NCBI GenBank assembly: GCA_027016965.1
Contig: JALURI010000071.1
Span: forward strand, 1 to 15,798
DNA from: Geoglobus sp.
GTDB lineage: Archaea > Halobacteriota > Archaeoglobi > Archaeoglobales > Archaeoglobaceae
Reading direction: 5' to 3'
DNA length: 15,798 nucleotides
How positions within the stretch are numbered: the first letter of the stretch is position 1; every line of letters starts with the position of its first letter. The notes below the pieces were generated by a model. That model was not told where the DNA came from and ran no database searches. It saw only the letters and a program-made list of their open reading frames with translations. The position numbers were made by a program, and so were the translations under genes. Shown in pieces: positions 6,845 through 14,770 of this stretch.

Positions 6845-6856
6845 AGGATGTCACGT

Positions 6857-6937
6857 TCAGTATCTCTGTGGGAGTTTTTCGAAAACCTCTATCATTACGC
6901 TACCCTGTTTTATAATCCTGATATCTTGGACAGACAT
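6857..6937 (-). CDS. possible 26-codon peptide or gene fragment divergent from the symporter operon
   Basis: On the minus strand ATG at 6937 opens a frame of 26 codons ending with TGA at 6857-6859, only a few bases from the IS right end. The translation begins MSVQDIRIIKQGSVMIEVFE and has chromosomal-type codons. An AT-rich stretch (6956-6967) lies about 20-30 bp upstream, so the same box could drive transcription both ways. It may be the first part of a former regulator broken near the IS, or not a gene at all. The family is not recognised. Confidence 0.25.
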   Translation of the reverse strand: MSVQDIRIIKQGSVMIEVFEKLPQRY

Positions 6938-6955
6938 ATCTTCATTTACGTTCGA

Positions 6956-6967
6956 AATATTTAAAAA
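6956..6967 (+). promoter_or_regulatory. TATA box of the symporter operon
   Basis: AATATTTAAAAA is a good archaeal TATA box about 25-30 bp before the ATG at 6990. No SD motif lies between, so the transcript is probably leaderless. The sequence is nearly symmetric and might also serve the minus-strand frame at 6857-6937. Confidence 0.6.
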
Positions 6968-6973
6968 CCAATT

Positions 6974-6991
6974 ATCGAACACGTGTTCGAT
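6974..6991. promoter_or_regulatory. perfect 18-bp palindrome over the expected transcription start (operator candidate)
   Basis: ATCGAACACGTGTTCGAT reads identically on both strands. It lies just downstream of the TATA box and covers the predicted transcription start; its last two bases are the first two of the ATG at 6990. A related half-site GTTCGA occurs at 6950-6955 on the other side of the TATA box. A dimeric repressor bound here would block RNA polymerase. The binding protein is not identified. Confidence 0.6.
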
Positions 6992-7142
6992 GAAGGTGCT
7001 GGAGTTCGCTGTAGTAATTCTGGCAATGATTGTGCCATTTGCAGCAATAAAAACCATCGATCTTTCAACATACATCTACTGGACCGCTGTGGTGGCAACC
7101 TATCTTGTGTACATAGCCCTGAGGAGGTGGGATGTTGAATAG
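6990..7142 (+). CDS. small membrane protein of 50 residues, probable partner of the symporter
   Basis: An ATG-to-TAG frame gives a 50-residue protein made almost wholly of two membrane helices: roughly residues 4-20 (LEFAVVILAMIVPFAAI) and 26-44 (TYIYWTAVVATYLVYIAL), followed by the basic RRW. It overlaps the symporter start by about 11 bases, and the symporter's SD GGAGGTG lies within its last codons, so the two are translationally coupled. Small two-helix proteins beside sodium:solute symporters are known in bacteria (for example those next to pantothenate and acetate permeases), so a stabilising or accessory subunit is a fair inference. It starts at the leaderless promoter with the palindromic operator. 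Confidence 0.65.
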   Translation: MKVLEFAVVILAMIVPFAAIKTIDLSTYIYWTAVVATYLVYIALRRWDVE

Positions 7143-8493
7143 CTTTACTGTACTGCTGGCTCTCTATGTTGTTGCAGGGACAGCCATTGCCATATATGCG
7201 AGGAGGCACGGTTTCAGGGATGATGCTGACTATTACATAGCTGGAAGAAATGTGGGGAGTGTTGTTTCGGCCTTGACCTACGCCGCAACCACATATTCAG
7301 CGTTCATGATGGTTGGGCTTGTTGGACTGAGCTATGCAACAGGCGTTGGAGCTTACGGCTTTGAGATGTTCTACCTGGCTGGGACACTAATGCTTCTCTC
7401 ATACTACGGTCCGAAGATATGGAGAATGTCGAGAGAGTTGAACGCCATTTCTCCGGCAGAGCTGATAGGAAAGAGGTTTGGTGAGAAGACTGCACTGGTG
7501 ATTGCCCTGGTGTCGCTTATCGCCCTAATCCCCTATGCATCAAGCCAGCTCATAGGCGTATCCTTGGTCATAGAGAGGCTATCAGGAATTAACTTTCAGA
7601 CCGCAATAGTCATATCAGCAGTTCTAATTGGGCTCTGGGCTTTCATAGGCGGGCTGAGGGGTGTTGCCTGGACTGATGCGGTGCAAGGAGTCATAATGCT
7701 GCTGGCAGCAATTCTCGCCTTAGTATACGTTTACCAGATGAATCCAAGCTTTGCCAGAGATGTTTCGAAGCTCGGAGAGCTCATGCACGTTCCCAACAGG
7801 ATATGGACTCCCCAGCTCTTCATCAAGCTCACCGTTCCGTGGTTCTTCTTCGCTTTAACCAATCCTCAGGTCTTCCAGAGACTGTTCATCCCGAAGGACG
7901 AGAGAGCGCTGAAGAGGATGGTGGTTTACTTTGGCCTGTTCGGTTTGCTGTACACAGTGATGGTGACGCTCATCGGACTGATGCTGAGGGTGATGGCAGA
8001 GAATGGAGAATTTCCACTGCTGAAGGATCGCGATCTGGTGACGCCAACCATGCTCTCCATCATGCCATCATGGCTCTCACTGCTCATTGGGATGAGCATT
8101 CTTGCAGCAGCAATAACGACTGCCAACTCCATAATTTTGAGCCTCTCGTCCATGGTCTCGAGAGACATTGCAAAGAGCCAGATGGCTGGAAGGGCTGCAA
8201 TAGTGGTGCTAACGCTTGCTGTTGCAATCTTTGCATCCACAAGACCAGCGTACATTGTCGAGCTTGCAGTTATGTCGTCCACGCTTTTGCTGTCAGCGTT
8301 ACCAGTTGTAATAGCATTGGTGCACACGAAATTCAATCGGGGTCTTGAAGCGGTTGCAGTAGGATTCGTAACAGGACTGATACTGAGTTATCTAAAATAT
8401 CCATTTACTGGAGTTGTCGTGCTTGTTGTCGGCTTTGCCGTGCTGATAGCAACAAATCTGATAGAAAAATCAAAAAGAGAAAGGAGGGTTTAA
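7132..8493 (+). CDS. sodium:solute symporter (SSS) family transporter
   Basis: This 453-residue polytopic membrane protein has about 12-13 hydrophobic helices and would import a solute with sodium ions. Family marks include the early DDADYYIAGRNVGSVVSALT segment, the helix YAATTYSAFMMVGLVGLSYA, and GGLRGVAWTDAVQGVIML (about residues 173-190), which is the SSS signature region. The substrate cannot be told from sequence; neighbouring CoA transferases make an organic acid a reasonable guess. The ATG at 7132 lies only two bases after SD GGAGGTG (7123-7129), so TTG at 7135 is a real alternative. The C-terminus ends in a basic tail, and its stop codon overlaps that of the convergent CoA transferase gene (TTAA, 8490-8493). 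Confidence 0.92.
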   Translation: MLNSFTVLLALYVVAGTAIAIYARRHGFRDDADYYIAGRNVGSVVSALTYAATTYSAFMMVGLVGLSYATGVGAYGFEMFYLAGTLMLLSYYGPKIWRMSRELNAISPAELIGKRFGEKTALVIALVSLIALIPYASSQLIGVSLVIERLSGINFQTAIVISAVLIGLWAFIGGLRGVAWTDAVQGVIMLLAAILALVYVYQMNPSFARDVSKLGELMHVPNRIWTPQLFIKLTVPWFFFALTNPQVFQRLFIPKDERALKRMVVYFGLFGLLYTVMVTLIGLMLRVMAENGEFPLLKDRDLVTPTMLSIMPSWLSLLIGMSILAAAITTANSIILSLSSMVSRDIAKSQMAGRAAIVVLTLAVAIFASTRPAYIVELAVMSSTLLLSALPVVIALVHTKFNRGLEAVAVGFVTGLILSYLKYPFTGVVVLVVGFAVLIATNLIEKSKRERRV

Positions 8494-9788
8494 ATTACTC
8501 CCTTATTTTTGAGTTCCTCAAGCTTCGACTTCCCGTATCCGAGGTACTTTTTGAAGATGAACTCGTTGTCCTCTCCTGCCGGTTTGCAGAGCCACTTTAT
8601 CCTGCCCGGAGTCTTCTCATGCTTGGGAGCGATTCCCTGAACGGCAAGCTCACCATAGTATGGGTCCTTGACCTTCATTAACGCTCCTCTCATCCACCAG
8701 TTTTCAACCTCAAAGCTCTCCTTTGGCGTCAGAAGCTCTCCGGCAACAGCAGTACCCTCACCCTTGTACTCGAGGGTTGCCTGAATCAGCTCCTCGGTCA
8801 TCATGTTGGCTGTGACCTTCTCCAGCCCCTTCAATGCTTTGGGCCAGTTTTCAGGCGTGAGCCTTTCCTTGATCGTCGGATACTTGTCAATCAGATCATC
8901 CCTGCCCAGTATCGTACAGAGTGCCTTCCAGTTGGGGTCGCTGAAACCTGCGATGAACGCCATACCATCCTTCACCTTGATCAGCGTGTATGGATACACA
9001 GCGGGATCGAAGTTCGCAACCCTGTTGATTGTGTCCCTGAAAGTATGCCAGTACTGGACGTAGTAGTTCTGAACCTTGGCCATTGCCTCAGCCTCCGAGA
9101 CGTCGATGAACTGACCCCTGCCAGAGATGGTTCTCCAGAAGAGGGCAACCATTATTCCAAACACTGCAAACCCTCCGCCAACGTACCACCCCATCCAGGG
9201 TCCCATCCTCGTCGGAACCCTGGTGTGCTCGGGATACTCCTCGTACTCCTCAGGAATGCCAGTTGTCCACGTTATCCCTCCCATCGCCTGATTTATCACA
9301 TCGTAATCCGGAATGCCGTTTCCAGCCTTTGTGCCAAAGTGTCCGAAGGAGTAGATGGCAGTGTATACCAGCCCTGGATTTATTTTGCTGAGCTGCCTGT
9401 AGCCGATGCCGAGGGAGTCCATGTATCCCGGCTTGAAGGTTTCAATGACAACATCGGCCTTTTCTGCCAGCTCCCTGAATATTTCCCTTCCCTCCTCGCT
9501 CTCGAGGTTGAGAGTTATATGGAATTTGTTCCTCCCCTCGACGATGTACGCAAGTCCCGTGTCCTTTATCTTCAGACCGTATGGTGTCATCTTTCTGGCT
9601 ACATCCCCTTCTGGAGGCTCTATCTTGATGACCTCAGCACCAAATTCCGCAAGCAGAGATGAGGTAAAGAGGCCGGCAAAGTTTCCGTAGCTTAAATCGA
9701 GCACGAGAACGTCGTCAAGAGCCTCGGGCTTGTCCTTTGCATTGAGAACGTTGCAGTTCTCCTTAGCCCACTCAACCCAGTCACTCAT
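8490..9788 (-). CDS. CaiB/BaiF family (family III) CoA transferase, second gene of the pair
   Basis: This 432-residue cytoplasmic enzyme would move CoA between carboxylic acids. The family core LVLDLSYGNFAGLFTSSLLAEFGAEVIKIEPPEGD appears near residues 28-62, followed by ADVVIETFKPG, then DYDVINQAMGG with Asp163 at the position of the catalytic aspartate that forms the acyl anhydride. The start ATG overlaps the stop of the upstream paralogue by eight bases, and SD GGAGGTGAG lies within that gene, so the two are coupled. Its C-terminus (PGRIKW...DNEFIFKKYLG...ELKNKGVI) mirrors the partner's. Paired genes of this kind encode two-subunit enzymes such as succinyl-CoA:benzylsuccinate CoA-transferase. 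The substrate here is unknown. Confidence 0.9.
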   Translation of the reverse strand: MSDWVEWAKENCNVLNAKDKPEALDDVLVLDLSYGNFAGLFTSSLLAEFGAEVIKIEPPEGDVARKMTPYGLKIKDTGLAYIVEGRNKFHITLNLESEEGREIFRELAEKADVVIETFKPGYMDSLGIGYRQLSKINPGLVYTAIYSFGHFGTKAGNGIPDYDVINQAMGGITWTTGIPEEYEEYPEHTRVPTRMGPWMGWYVGGGFAVFGIMVALFWRTISGRGQFIDVSEAEAMAKVQNYYVQYWHTFRDTINRVANFDPAVYPYTLIKVKDGMAFIAGFSDPNWKALCTILGRDDLIDKYPTIKERLTPENWPKALKGLEKVTANMMTEELIQATLEYKGEGTAVAGELLTPKESFEVENWWMRGALMKVKDPYYGELAVQGIAPKHEKTPGRIKWLCKPAGEDNEFIFKKYLGYGKSKLEELKNKGVI

Positions 9789-11160
9789 CAGCTCTCACCT
9801 CCGGGAAGAACAGCCCCGACTTACCGTCCCAGTCGTCTGGAGGACACGTTCTTGGGATTTCCCTGGAGTATTTTCCGATGACGCCCTTCCTGTAAAGCTC
9901 TTTCAGCTCGTCTATGCTCATGCCCAGGAGCTTCACGAACACGTACTCGTTGTCGAATCCCAATGGCCTTGCTGTCCACTTTATCCTCCCGGGACTCTCG
10001 CTGAGCTTTGGTACTGGAGCAACTTCAGCAAGCTCGCCCCACAGCGGGTCTTCATACTTCCACACGGACTTTCTCTCATTCCAGTGATTGTCCTCGTACT
10101 GATCCTTGGCACTCCTAACCTTTGAGGCAGCAAAGCCATGCCTGACTGCGAGCTCCTCTATCTCTCCAGCAGTTTTGTCCTTCGCCCACTCGTGTAAGGT
10201 ACTGTAAATCTCCTCCTGGTTCTCGGGCTTCTGCCTCTCTTCAATCTCGGCATACCTTTCGTAGAGATCATAGCGGTGCATCGCCCCACACAGCCCTCTG
10301 AACTCCTCATCCTTGAAGGCTGCAATTGCAACATAGCCGTCCTTAACCTTAACAATGTCTGACGGCACGATGGCAACATCCCTGTTTCCAGTTCTCTCTC
10401 TGTTCTTGCCCGTTAGATGCACATACAGCCATGTCCAGTCCATGTTCCTCACGAGGTTCTCCGCCTGCGACAGGTCAATGTACTGGCCCTTGCCCGTTTT
10501 CTGCCTGTAATAGAGAGCAACCATCACCGCAAATGCTCCAATCAGCGCTCCGTAATAGTCTCCGATCCAGTCTCCCACCTTCAGCGGCATCGCTTCCTTG
10601 AAGCCCGTGGTCTCCATCAATCCCGAAGTGGCCTGCGCAACTGCATCATAGCTCGGTCTTACTGTGAATGGCCCCCACTGCCCGAAGCCCGACATGCTGA
10701 TGTACACAAGCCCCGGATTTATCTCGCTCAGCTGTCTATAGCCCAAACCCCACCTGTCAGTTGTGCCGGGCCTGAAGTTCTCAACCAGCACGTCTGCTTT
10801 TTTCACGAGCTTGTACATGAGCTCCTTGCCCTCAGGAGTCCTGAGGTCTATTGAAATATGGTACTTGCTGTTGTTGGATGCCTGAAAGCCAAGTGCAAGA
10901 TTCTTGTAGAACTTGGCGAATGGGGTTAAGGACCTCATGGTGTCTCCAATTCCTGGAAGCTCGACCTTTATGACTTCAGCTCCAAATTCAGCCAGATACG
11001 TTGGAAGCATAGGACCAAGTACAAGAGTTCCTATCTCTAAGACTCTTATTCTTTTCAGTGGTTCAGGTTTTGAAAAAATCTTCTCAGGATTCGTAATCTC
11101 TCTTATGTATTCTGTATACGGCAGATCTCCAATATCTTTCTTTTCAGACTTTTTGGACAC
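9781..11160 (-). CDS. CaiB/BaiF family (family III) CoA transferase, first gene of the pair
   Basis: This 459-residue enzyme is a paralogue of the gene just downstream. It has LEIGTLVLGPMLPTYLAEFGAEVIKVELPG near residues 41-71, ADVLVENFRPGT, and PSYDAVAQATSGL, whose Asp172 is the expected catalytic aspartate. Both members of the pair therefore keep this residue. GTG at 11160 is preferred over GTG at 11169 because the SD AGGTGA overlaps the latter and is about five bases from the former. An N-terminal extension of about 35 charged residues precedes the family core. Its own promoter lies at 11208-11221. The two genes probably form one heteromeric enzyme that activates or exchanges an organic acid; aromatic, dicarboxylic and branched acids are all possible. 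Confidence 0.9.
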   Translation of the reverse strand: MSKKSEKKDIGDLPYTEYIREITNPEKIFSKPEPLKRIRVLEIGTLVLGPMLPTYLAEFGAEVIKVELPGIGDTMRSLTPFAKFYKNLALGFQASNNSKYHISIDLRTPEGKELMYKLVKKADVLVENFRPGTTDRWGLGYRQLSEINPGLVYISMSGFGQWGPFTVRPSYDAVAQATSGLMETTGFKEAMPLKVGDWIGDYYGALIGAFAVMVALYYRQKTGKGQYIDLSQAENLVRNMDWTWLYVHLTGKNRERTGNRDVAIVPSDIVKVKDGYVAIAAFKDEEFRGLCGAMHRYDLYERYAEIEERQKPENQEEIYSTLHEWAKDKTAGEIEELAVRHGFAASKVRSAKDQYEDNHWNERKSVWKYEDPLWGELAEVAPVPKLSESPGRIKWTARPLGFDNEYVFVKLLGMSIDELKELYRKGVIGKYSREIPRTCPPDDWDGKSGLFFPEVRADE

Positions 11161-11200
11161 AATTATCACCTCTGAGAAACGTTAAGCTATGGTTTCACCC

Positions 11201-11219
11201 AAAAAAGAGATTTAAAAAA
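11201..11219 (-). terminator. two T6 tracts downstream of the Mrp gene
   Basis: On the minus strand two runs of six T (complement of 11214-11219 and 11201-11206) lie 45-63 bases after the Mrp stop. Archaeal polymerase ends transcription at T-rich tracts, so these may end the Mrp transcript. They overlap the promoter of the CoA transferase pair. Confidence 0.4.
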
Positions 11220-11221
11220 CT
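11208..11221 (-). promoter_or_regulatory. TATA-like box of the CoA transferase operon
   Basis: On the minus strand GTTTTTTAAATCTC contains TTTTTTAAA about 50 bp before the GTG at 11160. This predicts a leader of about 25-30 bases that includes the SD motif AGAGGTGA. Confidence 0.4.
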
Positions 11222-11263
11222 TGCTGTTTACGGTAACTTTATTAATTTATTTCAGATTTTGAT

Positions 11264-12028
11264 TCAGATTTCTGCATCAGAAAAATGGTCCAAATTGTAG
11301 CCTTCTATCTGACCTGCGTCTGCAATTTTTGGAAGATCCGGATCCACAGGTATCGCCGCAACAACATCAATACCATATTTTTCTGCAAGCTTGCTGCTAT
11401 TCCTGTTCCCGAAAATGTATGACTTTTCACCACAGTGGGGGCACATAAAATAACTCATGTTCTCCACAATTCCAACAACGTCGGTGTTCATCATTCTTGC
11501 CATGTTCAGTGCCTTCTCGACTATCATTGATGTAAGATCATTGGGTGAGGTAACAATAATGACTCCATCGAGCTCAACTGACTGCATCAGGGTGAGAGGA
11601 GCATCTCCTGTGCCTGGAGGCAGATCGAAGATGAGGTAATCCAGCTCTCCCCATTCAGTCTTTGCCAGCATGTCGTTCATGACTCCGATGATCATGGGAC
11701 CGCGCCATATCACAGGTGTTTCTCTTTCAGGCAGGAGAAACTGAATTGAGAGAATCTTGATGCCGTACTTCCTTGATTCAGGAAGGATGAACTTTCCATT
11801 TGATAATTCAATTCTCTCATTCTCCATTCCAAAAAGCTTTGGTATGCTTGGACCAAGAAAATCAGCATCAAAAACTGCCACTTTATTGCCCTTCCTTGCA
11901 AGATTGATTGCAAGCAATGCTGTCACAGTTGACTTTCCAACTCCCCCCTTTCCACTCATGACTGCAATCTTCTTTTTTATTCCACTTGTGCTCTCTCGAA
12001 CCTCATCAATCGTTACAGTTTGATGCAT
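11264..12028 (-). CDS. Mrp/NBP35-type iron-sulfur cluster carrier ATPase
   Basis: This 254-residue P-loop ATPase would assemble and hand over [4Fe-4S] clusters in the cytoplasm. The deviant Walker A GKGGVGKST is at residues 26-34, followed by VFDADFLGPSIPK and DLPPGTGD (135-142). The CPHC motif (196-199, in MSYFMCPHCGEKSYIFG) is the pair of cysteines that holds a bridging cluster across the dimer. ATG at 12028 is chosen, with GGTGG a few bases upstream; the longer frame from TTG 12043 adds only five residues. It has its own promoter 73 bases after the KH protein gene. The closing segment after VPVDPDLPKI is normal for the family. Confidence 0.93.
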   Translation of the reverse strand: MHQTVTIDEVRESTSGIKKKIAVMSGKGGVGKSTVTALLAINLARKGNKVAVFDADFLGPSIPKLFGMENERIELSNGKFILPESRKYGIKILSIQFLLPERETPVIWRGPMIIGVMNDMLAKTEWGELDYLIFDLPPGTGDAPLTLMQSVELDGVIIVTSPNDLTSMIVEKALNMARMMNTDVVGIVENMSYFMCPHCGEKSYIFGNRNSSKLAEKYGIDVVAAIPVDPDLPKIADAGQIEGYNLDHFSDAEI

Positions 12029-12057
12029 AGAACCACCATGCAAAGAAATTTCGCATG

Positions 12058-12067
12058 AGTATTAAAC
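12058..12067 (-). promoter_or_regulatory. TATA-like box of the Mrp gene
   Basis: On the minus strand GTTTAATACT lies about 30-40 bp before the ATG at 12028. This predicts a leader of a few bases up to about 10 bases, holding the weak SD GGTGG. Confidence 0.4.
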
Positions 12068-12100
12068 CTTGGTCGCAATTTTCTCAGATCTCAAAACTGA

Positions 12101-12649
12101 TCAGGAAATGCTGTACCAGTCCATGCTTCTCATCTCAATCTCTCTCTTTTTCTTTTCCATAAACTTCTGGACTGTTGAGTGCTGGGCTCCATCTATGAGC
12201 ATCTCAATAGCCTCTCTTGCAGCGGAGACATTTTCAAAATTTCCTATGATGGAGATAAACTTGTCATAAATCGAAACATGAACGTTAAGCGCCTCCTCTA
12301 TGTGTTTTCTCATCTTGCCTTCCTTTCCGATTATTCTTCCCTTCACCCTTTCCATTGACTTCTGGGATACAAAACTGCTGAGATCTATTGTTTCAAGTAC
12401 TGTGAAGTCATCATCGAGAATTTTAAGTGCAACATCCGGGTTGAAGCCCCTCGCTATTGCATTGACCACATCCTTTGCCTTAAGAAAGCCAACGGCATCC
12501 TCTCCTCTTGTTACGGTGATGATTCCATTTCTGTTATCTATTTTTATTTTGCATCCAGTTCTCTCCTCTATGGCTTTCTTTACCGACCCTTCTTTGCCAA
12601 TAATGACCCCAACTCTTTCCTGAGGGATCTTTACCTCAATACTCTCCAA
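12101..12649 (-). CDS. KH-domain RNA-binding protein, archaeal Dim2/Pno1 (Krr1) type
   Basis: This protein of about 182 residues has two KH domains. Each carries a GXXG loop written GKEG, at residues 18-21 (in RVGVIIGKEGSVKKAIE) and 108-111 (in VKGRIIGKEGKMRKHIEE). It is the archaeal relative of Pno1/Dim2, a small-subunit assembly factor that binds near the 3' end of 16S rRNA. The C-terminal tail KFMEKKKREIEMRSMDWYS is typical. I prefer TTG at 12649 because the SD AGAGGTG (12656-12662) is then six bases upstream. GTG at 12658 would overlap its own SD but would add only three residues. The gene is coupled to the Rio1 kinase gene, a known partner in ribosome maturation. Confidence 0.88.
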   Translation of the reverse strand: MESIEVKIPQERVGVIIGKEGSVKKAIEERTGCKIKIDNRNGIITVTRGEDAVGFLKAKDVVNAIARGFNPDVALKILDDDFTVLETIDLSSFVSQKSMERVKGRIIGKEGKMRKHIEEALNVHVSIYDKFISIIGNFENVSAAREAIEMLIDGAQHSTVQKFMEKKKREIEMRSMDWYSIS

Positions 12650-12650
12650 C

Positions 12651-13731
<1,081 letters not shown>

Positions 13732-13732
13732 G

Positions 13733-14707
13733 TCACCACCCCATATCTCTCATCTTCTTTCTTGCATTATCGAGAAGGGTGTTTAAATACCTTGCAGCGC
13801 TCTGCTTCAGATCAAGAGGGTGGAGGTCTCCTGAGGAATAGTCCTCTACCAGTTCTTTGAAGCTCTCATACTCCACATCCCCACCGAATTTTGAATCCCT
13901 CTCTATCACGACCCTGTCAAATCTGGGGAAGACATGGTATCTCATTATGTCCATGACTGGGTTATCTTTTACCTGTTTTTCAGGACAGAAAGCCTTTCTT
14001 ATCTTTCTTGAAACTGTTTGCTCATCATCTCTGACAGAAATGTAATTTCCCTTTGATGAGCTCATCTTCTCTCCATCAAGTCCAAGCAGGATGGGTGTGT
14101 GAAGGCATACGGGAACGTGATAGCCAAGCTTTGGCAGATTTTCCCTTGCAAGCATGTGTATCTTCCTCTGGTCCATCCCTCCAACAGCAACCGTAACGCC
14201 AAGATGAGCAATATCGAGAGCCTGCATTAGCGGATAGACCATCTGGGAAACCATGGGGTCTTCTTTTCTCCTGCTTACCTCATCCATGCTCCTTCTTGCC
14301 CTGTTTATTGTGGTCATCCTTGCCATTTTCAGCACATCAAGAATGTAATTGCTTTCAAGCTGGTACTCACTTCCCTGAACAAATCTTGCCTTGCTCTCAT
14401 CAAGACCAAGGGAGATGAAGGCAGCTTTGTTGTACTCTGCCACCCTTTCTATATCTCCAAAATCCCCTTTTTCATTCAGATAAGCGTGAACATCTGCAAG
14501 CAGAACAATAATATCGAATCCAGCGTTCTGAAGATCTATGAGCTTGTTTACTGTCATCATATGACCAAGATGTATCTCTCCGCTTGGTTCGTATCCAACA
14601 TAGGCTCTGAGTCTTTCTCCACTCTCAATGAGCTCTCTCAGCTCTTTCTCTGTTACAACTTCCTCAACATTTCTCACTGCCAGCTTCAGTCTTTCCTCGA
14701 TGTCCAT
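13733..14707 (-). CDS. tyrS: tyrosyl-tRNA synthetase (archaeal type)
   Basis: This 324-residue class I aminoacyl-tRNA synthetase charges tRNA-Tyr. The HIGH-type motif is HLGH (46-49, in EPSGEIHLGHM) and the KMSKS motif is KMSSS (214-218). AVGGMDQRKIHMLARE and the FDIIVLLADVHAYLN segment match archaeal and eukaryotic TyrRS; the length is as expected for the compact archaeal form, which lacks the bacterial S4-like tail. It is the first gene of a four-gene cluster with aIF1A, Rio1 and the KH protein. No SD motif precedes the ATG; a TATA box at 14727-14735 suggests a leaderless transcript. Confidence 0.96.
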   Translation of the reverse strand: MDIEERLKLAVRNVEEVVTEKELRELIESGERLRAYVGYEPSGEIHLGHMMTVNKLIDLQNAGFDIIVLLADVHAYLNEKGDFGDIERVAEYNKAAFISLGLDESKARFVQGSEYQLESNYILDVLKMARMTTINRARRSMDEVSRRKEDPMVSQMVYPLMQALDIAHLGVTVAVGGMDQRKIHMLARENLPKLGYHVPVCLHTPILLGLDGEKMSSSKGNYISVRDDEQTVSRKIRKAFCPEKQVKDNPVMDIMRYHVFPRFDRVVIERDSKFGGDVEYESFKELVEDYSSGDLHPLDLKQSAARYLNTLLDNARKKMRDMGW

Positions 14708-14726
14708 GATCCGAAAAGAACAACGC

Positions 14727-14735
14727 TATTTTTAA
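14727..14735 (-). promoter_or_regulatory. TATA box of the TyrRS-aIF1A-Rio1-KH operon
   Basis: On the minus strand TTAAAAATA (preceded by AACC, which could be part of a BRE) lies 20-28 bp before the TyrRS ATG. No SD motif follows. This fits a leaderless mRNA for the first gene of the cluster. Confidence 0.55.
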
Positions 14736-14770
14736 GGTTAATCATGTGGCTGAATATTCGTCGTTATGAT

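Larger units (their letters stand above)
6330..6854 (+). mobile_element. IS200/IS605-family element carrying only tnpA (left boundary approximate)
   Basis: The element comprises a stem-loop region (6339-6385), a Y1 transposase gene (6398-6820) and a right-end hairpin (6825-6844) followed by AGGATGTCAC. There are no inverted terminal repeats and no tnpB, as in the IS200 group. The right end is placed after TCAC at 6854: in well-studied IS200/IS605 elements the four bases 5' of the hairpin guide recognition of the cleavage site, and here GAAG (6821-6824) could pair with the TC of TCAC. The left end lies a short distance before the first stem and cannot be fixed by eye. Size is about 0.5 kb. It appears complete and potentially active. 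Confidence 0.75.

Noticed and set aside
4780..7055. A 17-bp repeat TTGCAGCAATAAAAACC at 4780-4796 and 7039-7055
   Set aside because: Both copies encode the same short run Ala-Ala-Ile-Lys-Thr in unrelated proteins with preferred codons. There is no flanking similarity, so it looks like coincidence.
6771..7142. A 123-residue plus-strand frame across the IS right end and the symporter promoter
   Set aside because: It runs through the tnpA end in another frame, the terminal hairpin, the TATA box and the palindrome. Only its last 50 codons, from the leaderless ATG at 6990, look real.
7803..8348. A 181-residue plus-strand frame within the symporter
   Set aside because: It is an alternate frame of a clear membrane transporter and is rich in His, Cys and Ser as expected for a shadow frame.
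9045..9662. A 205-residue plus-strand frame within the CoA transferase gene
   Set aside because: It is antisense to a secure CaiB-family gene, with no recognisable domain.
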